From Chloroflexota bacterium (GTDB lineage Bacteria; Chloroflexota; Ktedonobacteria; Ktedonobacterales; JADMIN01): a stretch of 64,000 nucleotides of DNA. The translations under genes and the position numbers were made by a program. The stretch lies in contig JAJPKE010000032.1 of assembly GCA_021323855.1 (NCBI GenBank), forward strand, positions 1 to 64,000, in the 5' to 3' direction. The notes under the pieces were generated by a model that searched no databases, was not told the origin of the DNA, and saw nothing but the letters and a program-made list of their open reading frames with translations. Positions 59,705 through 64,000 of the stretch are shown in pieces. The first letter of the stretch is position 1. Each line of letters starts with the position of its first letter.

Positions 59705-60532
59705 TCAAGGCACGGATTGGGCGACGAACCAGCGCAGAAACCCTGGCACCTGCGCGATATTCGGTAGTACAACATCCGCTTCAGTGGTCAACTCGGCTGG
59801 CGCTTCATCATGCGCCACCGCGACAGCAACGCCCTGGCAGGCGCCCTCCGCCGTCAAGTGCCGCAGCGCGCGGAACGCATCGAGGTCAGTGCGGTCGTCG
59901 CCCAGATAGAAGGCTGAGCGCAGCCCGCGCTCACGAATTACAGCGGCGACCGCGACTCCCTTATCCACCTCCACCGGTGGCCGTAACTCGACGACCATGC
60001 GCCCGCGCGTCACCCGCAGGCCCAGCGGCGCAGCGATGTCCTGCGTGACCCGATACACCTCCTCTTCTGCCGCCGCCGGATCGCTGGTGTTGCGCACATG
60101 GATGCTAGCCGTCGCACCCTTGGGTTCCAGGCGTAACCCCGGCCAGTGGGGTTGCAGCTCCGCACCCACTCTCTCCAGCGCATGCTGCAACGGTGCGATA
60201 AATGGCAGCGCCTCCGGATAGATCGTGTCTGCGCCGCTCGCTGGTTCATAGGTTTCCAGCCCGTGATTACCGATATAGAGCAGGTGCGCATTGCCGACCA
60301 TACGCGCGGCATCCTGTGCAGACCGTCCAGACACCGCCACAACGAGATCGAATGTCGTTACCGCCTGATCCAACACTTCAGCGATTCCCGGCAGCAGCGT
60401 CGCCGCCTCCGGTGTCGGCGCGATGGAGCTGATGGTGCCGTCAATATCGGTGAAGAGTCCGCGTGGCCGGTGCGCCAGCGCCGCGCGCATCAGCGGCTCT
60501 ACACGCCCAAAGCCAGGAAATAGCTCACTCAT
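59705..60532 (-). CDS. otsB: Trehalose-6-phosphate phosphatase
   Basis: A 275-residue HAD phosphatase. Motif I is FTDIDGTIS with the nucleophilic Asp, followed by AVSGRSAQDAA, IGNHGLE, VELRPPVEVDKG and the Mg-binding GDDRTDLDAF, which together define OtsB. It removes phosphate from trehalose 6-phosphate to give trehalose. otsA is not in the window. ATG 60532 follows GAGGAAGGG. A sugar-phosphate phosphatase of the same subfamily is a minor alternative. Confidence 0.88.
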   Translation of the reverse strand: MSELFPGFGRVEPLMRAALAHRPRGLFTDIDGTISSIAPTPEAATLLPGIAEVLDQAVTTFDLVVAVSGRSAQDAARMVGNAHLLYIGNHGLETYEPASGADTIYPEALPFIAPLQHALERVGAELQPHWPGLRLEPKGATASIHVRNTSDPAAAEEEVYRVTQDIAAPLGLRVTRGRMVVELRPPVEVDKGVAVAAVIRERGLRSAFYLGDDRTDLDAFRALRHLTAEGACQGVAVAVAHDEAPAELTTEADVVLPNIAQVPGFLRWFVAQSVP

Positions 60533-60691
60533 ACCCTTCCTCATCTCTTTCCCCTAGCCACGTTATATCAGGTTTATGGAGGCGGGCGGCATTCAGAAGA
60601 GCAGTTTGACAGCGCCGTTGCGCAGCGTGTAGCATGCCAGCAGCACAGAAACTTCTATTGACCACCTCTAGTTGGCTGGGAGGACACGCCG

Positions 60692-61495
60692 GTGGCGAAG
60701 AAGACGTACATTCCCGATTTGCAAGAATCTATTGATGATGAGATAGCCAGCCTGGCGGAGCAACGCGCCACGGCGGAGAAGAGCGCGCCACAAGAACAGG
60801 TTGCTCCTACGCCTCCACCTGCTCCTGGCGTAGTGCCTCGCTCGCCAGCGCCTTACGCGCAGGCGCCTGGGGCTGCTCCAGGACCGGCGCCTATGCAGCC
60901 GGCAGCCTTCCCTCCGCGCTCGCCGCTTCCCGCACGCAAGCGGTCACGCACGCTATGGCGGCTTCTGCTTGGCTTTCTGGGCGTAGTGATAGTACTCGGC
61001 CTGGTATTGTTAGTGGCAGTACTAACGTTTCACGGGGGCGCTACGCCAGCCAGCGAATTCACCCCAACTCCTGGCGGACAGCCTACGGCGACGCCTACCC
61101 CTGCGCCGCCAACGCCCATCTCAAGCGTTCCGGGCGCGTTGATTGCGTTATTCATCATCGCCATCATCATTGTTCTGCTTGCTGTGGTTGCGGTGCCACT
61201 CATTGCTCGTAGTAGACGGCCTGCTGGAAAGCGAACTACTGGCAAAGAGGTGGCTTCAACGGATAGCATCCAGACCGACCTGAACCTTCAGATTCAGCGG
61301 CTCCAGCAGTTGCGCACCTGGGTCAACGAGGACCCTGCATTCAGTCAACTGGTAGACAATATCATCGGCAAACAGGTGAAGTCCTCGGAGCGCCGGCAAC
61401 AGATATTTTCCATCCTGCTTGGCGTTGCCTCGCTGGTCGCTGGATGGTTGCTCTCAGCCTTCACCCCGCCGATTACGCACTTATTGGGACATTGA
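60692..61495 (+). CDS. Hypothetical membrane protein, Pro-rich with three helices
   Basis: A 267-residue protein. Residues 1-85 are Pro/Ala-rich and end in ARKRSRTLWRL. A first membrane helix (~87-112) is followed by a short Thr/Pro outer loop, a second helix (~148-172), a cytoplasmic segment with a coiled-coil stretch (LQIQRLQQLRTWVNED) and a last helix near the C-terminus. The family is not recognised. GTG 60692 has GGGAGG 9 bases upstream. The GNAT gene begins 2 bp after its stop. Confidence 0.7.
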   Translation: MAKKTYIPDLQESIDDEIASLAEQRATAEKSAPQEQVAPTPPPAPGVVPRSPAPYAQAPGAAPGPAPMQPAAFPPRSPLPARKRSRTLWRLLLGFLGVVIVLGLVLLVAVLTFHGGATPASEFTPTPGGQPTATPTPAPPTPISSVPGALIALFIIAIIIVLLAVVAVPLIARSRRPAGKRTTGKEVASTDSIQTDLNLQIQRLQQLRTWVNEDPAFSQLVDNIIGKQVKSSERRQQIFSILLGVASLVAGWLLSAFTPPITHLLGH

Positions 61496-61497
61496 GC

Positions 61498-61995
61498 ATG
61501 CAATACCAGCAAGAGCAACAAGAACAGCACATCAGGCGGGCGCAAGAGGAGGATGTGCCGCGTCTGGTGGCGCTTTCTAGCGCCAAACGCACGCTCTATC
61601 AGGCGTATCAGCCGCAGTTCTGGCGGCGCGCAGCGGATGCCGACGAGCGCCAGGAGCCATTTCTGAAGCGGCTCATTGCGCGCGAAAACGTCATCGCGCT
61701 GGTCTATGAGCAAGGGGACACGATCCTGGGTTTCGTCATTGCGCAACTGGTGCCTGCGCCGCCCGTTTATGATCCCGGCGGCCTCACCTGTAGCATAGAC
61801 GACTTTTGTGTGGAAGGTGACGCCGATTGGCCGGGCATTGGTCGCGCGCTGCTAGAAGCCGCCATTGCGGAGGCGCAGGCACACGGCGCGGCGCAAACGG
61901 TAGTGGTCTGCGCGCATCTCGACGAACCCAAACGGGCAATGCTGTCCGCCTCCGGTTTCAGCATCGCTTCCGAGTGGTATGTCAAAGGAATGTAG
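61498..61995 (+). CDS. GNAT-family N-acetyltransferase
   Basis: A 165-residue GNAT. The N-terminal IRRAQEEDVPRLVALSSA strand-helix, the central DTILGFVIAQL strand, the DDFCVEGDADWPGIGRALLE region, in which WPGIGRALLEAA is the acetyl-CoA loop (variant of Q/R-x-x-G-x-G/A), and the final MLSASGFSIASEWYVK support the call. The substrate is unknown. The frame from 61444 inside the previous gene is rejected; ATG 61498 is 2 bp after that gene's stop, so it is translated by coupling. Repeat B follows. Confidence 0.83.
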   Translation: MQYQQEQQEQHIRRAQEEDVPRLVALSSAKRTLYQAYQPQFWRRAADADERQEPFLKRLIARENVIALVYEQGDTILGFVIAQLVPAPPVYDPGGLTCSIDDFCVEGDADWPGIGRALLEAAIAEAQAHGAAQTVVVCAHLDEPKRAMLSASGFSIASEWYVKGM

Positions 61996-62003
61996 CGGGT
62001 GGA

Positions 62004-62039
62004 CCTCACCCCTGACATCTCTCCCGCGAGGAGAGGGGT
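62004..62039. repeat. Palindromic repeat, family B
   Basis: CCTCACCCCTGA leads to CTCTCC, loop CGCGA and GGAGAG, ending GAGGGGTA. The same lead and loop are seen at 15803. It lies between the convergent GNAT and PAP2 genes. Confidence 0.8.
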
Positions 62040-62045
62040 ATCAAT

Positions 62046-62657
62046 TTAGCGCAGTGTATTGGGCTGCGTCGGCGCATCGAAGTCGTTGGTTCCAGCAGCA
62101 GCCGATGGCTTGCGCGAGGCGAAGATCGAGCGATTGAGCGCAGCGGGCAGCGGCATGAGCGCGACAATGACGAATACTACCAGCACGATAACTACGCTAC
62201 CGACGACATCGAGCGTATGGTGCGCGCCGATGCCCATGCGTCCGAGCATGACCAGCAGTGTCCCCAGGGCGAAGAACGGGATGAGTTTGCGGCTGATCCA
62301 CCAGAGCGAGACCGTAATCGCTGCTGCCATGAGTGTGTGATCCGAGGGGAAACCATTATCACGCGAGACCGACGCTAACGGCGCGGTGCCGGTCACGATA
62401 TAGGGGCGGGTGTCAATGATGACATGGTTCAGCACTTTGGCGACAATAAAGGCCACCGTCACCAGCAGAATCAGCCGCAGCAGCAGGGCAGGCGTAATGG
62501 CCCGCAGATGCGTGAGAACGGCAACGACCCAAAGCGCCGCCATGACGAAGACCAGATAGGCCGCGCAGAAGATAGCGATCTTCTCTGTCACTGAGTTGGT
62601 GTAGGCCAGCGATTGAATCGCCTGCTGTATCCCATCTTGTTTGAAAATCGTTGGCAT
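62046..62657 (-). CDS. PAP2-family membrane phosphatase
   Basis: A 203-residue protein with about five helices and the three PAP2 motifs: KVLNHVIIDTRPY (K-x6-R-P), NGFPSDHTLMA (PSxH) and GRMGIGAHHTLDVVGS (S/G-R-x5-H-x3-D). It dephosphorylates a lipid phosphate at the membrane; similar small proteins act on undecaprenyl pyrophosphate in cell-wall synthesis. The exact substrate is inferred. The C-terminal 25 residues are polar and cytoplasmic. Confidence 0.88.
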   Translation of the reverse strand: MPTIFKQDGIQQAIQSLAYTNSVTEKIAIFCAAYLVFVMAALWVVAVLTHLRAITPALLLRLILLVTVAFIVAKVLNHVIIDTRPYIVTGTAPLASVSRDNGFPSDHTLMAAAITVSLWWISRKLIPFFALGTLLVMLGRMGIGAHHTLDVVGSVVIVLVVFVIVALMPLPAALNRSIFASRKPSAAAGTNDFDAPTQPNTLR

Positions 62658-62750
62658 AAGAAATCCTCAATTCCTCTGATCTATTTGCTGACCTATTTGC
62701 CTGTCGGTCCAGACGACGCATGGCGATTGTTTGCAATGTGCGCTGGCAAT

Positions 62751-63641
62751 CTATTGCTGCGATGGCGGCGTCAGCCGGTGTACCACCACGCGCACCACGT
62801 CATCGTCCGGCGGCCAGGCGCGCTCATACACGCGCTCCTCATCACGCCAGCCGGCCTCGCGGGCGGCGGCAACGAAGCCGCGCGACACACGCCGCCCCGG
62901 CTCCGCCAGCCAGAACACACCATCCGGCGCCAGTAAGGATGGCGCGAGTTCCAGGAGTGGCGCCACGTCCTCCTGCTCATACAGCACATCGGCTGCGAGC
63001 AGGAGATCAAACGGCCCACCGGCGCGGCAAGCTATCTGCCCTTCAGGTGTGCGCCAATCCAACAGCAGCAGGTCGGGCGTCTCGCCAGCCAGCCGGAGCG
63101 TGTTATAGCGGGTGAAGAGCAGCGCCTCTGTGAAACAGTCGGCGGCCTGGAGTCGCACGCCAGCAGCGAGCGCTACCGCTGCTGTCAATCCCAGGCCACA
63201 GCCCAATTCCAGCGCCCGTTTGCCGGTAAAGGCGGCGCGTTCAGCCACTATGGTCTCTGCCAGCGCCTGGCCGCTCGGCCAGAGCAGCCCCCAATAGGGC
63301 ATATGCGTGCCCGCAGCCACCGCTGCCCGCGCCTGCTCCGCCGCTGCGCTCGTCTCTCTGATCGCCATCGTCTCTGGTAACGCTGCATCCTCTAACTTGT
63401 CCACTGTCGCTCTGCCGTCCAACGCGGCGGAAAATTGATCGAGTGGCGCATCGGGGTCAGCGGGCAGCGTGATGACCATGGGATTAGCCACGCCGGGCAG
63501 CGACAACGCGGGCAGCGAAAGATCGCGTAGCGCATAGAGGTCTTCCATACGCGCGCGTAACGCAGCCAACGTAAGAGCAGCCGACGTAGCGGCGTCATCT
63601 GGCTGATGGATAGAGCTGGTGGCATTCACTGGCCTTGTCAT
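62751..63641 (-). CDS. Class I SAM-dependent methyltransferase
   Basis: A 296-residue protein. Residues ~100-290 form a Rossmann methyltransferase with motif I ALELGCGLGLTAAVAL, motif II-like LQAADCFTEAL, motif IV FDLLLAADVLYEQ and a post-motif PDGVFWLAEPGRR. The MPYWGLLWPSGQALAE block before motif I resembles the lysine-methyltransferase (PF10294)/ETFB-methyltransferase group, which acts on proteins. The N-terminal 100 residues are unrecognised and helical. The substrate is not known. Confidence 0.85.
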   Translation of the reverse strand: MTRPVNATSSIHQPDDAATSAALTLAALRARMEDLYALRDLSLPALSLPGVANPMVITLPADPDAPLDQFSAALDGRATVDKLEDAALPETMAIRETSAAAEQARAAVAAGTHMPYWGLLWPSGQALAETIVAERAAFTGKRALELGCGLGLTAAVALAAGVRLQAADCFTEALLFTRYNTLRLAGETPDLLLLDWRTPEGQIACRAGGPFDLLLAADVLYEQEDVAPLLELAPSLLAPDGVFWLAEPGRRVSRGFVAAAREAGWRDEERVYERAWPPDDDVVRVVVHRLTPPSQQ

Positions 63642-63696
63642 GGCGCGTATTATACGCCTATGTTAAAGCGAGGTTAAGCTTTGTGTGGGGATATGT

Positions 63697-63741
63697 GAGA
63701 AAAAGGCTGGTCTCGCATTCGATGAAATGTTAAGACCAGCC
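63697..63741 (-). terminator. Rho-independent terminator of the edge gene
   Basis: On the minus strand GGCTGGTCT (63741-63733) pairs with AGACCAGCC (63713-63705), followed by TTTTTCTC. It lies about 65 bp after the stop of the partial gene. Confidence 0.78.
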
Positions 63742-63805
63742 AATATGGTGGCAGGCTAGAGCGCGTAGTAGTCGGGAACGATGTCTCATATCTGCCATTA
63801 TGCTA

Positions 63806-64000
63806 TTATTCGCTGGAGCGTTCCGGCTCATCGGAGAGAATTTCTCGTGCCAACTGCCCGACATGCCGGATGGCATAGGCGTGATGCTCGGCCAGCACTT
63901 CACGCGCGGACGCCACTTCTTCGTCTCGCGGCGTATGGACACGTACAGCAACATGACCCTTTGCGCGTTCTTCGGCGTACTGCTCCTGCTCTATCCCTTC
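63806..64000 (-). CDS. Partial CDS at the window edge (C-terminal 64 aa, general-stress-like)
   Basis: A minus-strand frame enters from the window end and stops at TAA 63806. The visible C-terminus reads as acidic, helical sequence around GHVAVRVHTPRDEEVASARE and VLAEHHAYAIRHVGQ. A G-H-x-x-V-x-V strand followed by a helix and a G/A-A-Y turn is what I associate with the end of YflT/general-stress-type proteins, but the match is loose. The start lies outside the window. Confidence 0.6.
   Translation of the reverse strand, partial: EGIEQEQYAEERAKGHVAVRVHTPRDEEVASAREVLAEHHAYAIRHVGQLAREILSDEPERSSE

Noticed and set aside
1..64000. tRNA or rRNA genes
   Set aside because: No T-loop consensus with matching acceptor stem and no rRNA signature was noticed on either strand; a tRNAscan or Infernal run would be decisive.

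Overview
The window reads as a chromosomal segment of a GC-rich, aerobic, Gram-positive-like bacterium. Chloroflexota of the Ktedonobacteria type is my best guess. That is inference, from several multi-TPR proteins, a secreted seven-bladed propeller built on AxDVWAVG repeats, a small GHGPYWY zinc-ribbon protein, a lipoprotein cupredoxin, a CUAEP-type radical SAM protein and interspersed palindromic repeats. No rRNA, tRNA, CRISPR array, integrase or intact insertion sequence was seen. Most genes are housekeeping or stress genes in units of one to four genes. Three stretches look accessory: 17.8-20.0 kb, 21.8-23.4 kb and 39.1-41.7 kb.

Layout. 0-12 kb: end of a TPR protein, SDR oxidoreductase, disulfide flavoreductase, VOC protein, MEDS-domain protein, NUDIX hydrolase, cupredoxin lipoprotein, GNAT, alpha/beta hydrolase, haem A synthase (ctaA) and a formyltransferase-like protein. 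12.3-15.8 kb: an operon of ECF sigma factor, membrane partner, ABC-2 permease and ABC ATPase. 16.0-17.8 kb: a YggX-like iron-trafficking protein followed by a B12/radical SAM protein whose in-frame UGA is followed by codons for A-E-P and a possible bacterial SECIS hairpin, so it is probably a selenoprotein. 17.9-20.0 kb: a NotI-family restriction-modification pair with overlapping genes. 20.2-25 kb: a secreted beta-propeller, eroded antitoxin/toxin remnants and a secreted phosphoesterase. 25.3-39 kb: TetR, KDPG aldolase with an acidic tail, TPR proteins, glutaredoxin-like protein, uracil-DNA glycosylase, a 1005-residue FtsX-type permease and a RidA protein. 39.1-41.7 kb: a three-gene unit of a pentapeptide-repeat/channel-like protein and two related helical proteins, possibly an undescribed system.

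42-64 kb: membrane-anchored MutS-like ATPase, glutaryl-CoA-type dehydrogenase, SDRs, M3 oligoendopeptidase, nucleoside phosphorylase, a TetR/DHA2 efflux operon with a visible operator, a TetR/SDR divergon, an MFS exporter divergent from an ABATE/CGNR regulator with repeated operator boxes, AzlCD exporter, MscL with a C-terminal zinc ribbon, trehalose-phosphatase, GNAT, PAP2 phosphatase, methyltransferase and a partial gene at the edge. Two palindromic repeat families recur between genes: one built on GGTAGGGCAGACA, one on CCCCTCTCC. Strong stem-loop terminators close many units.
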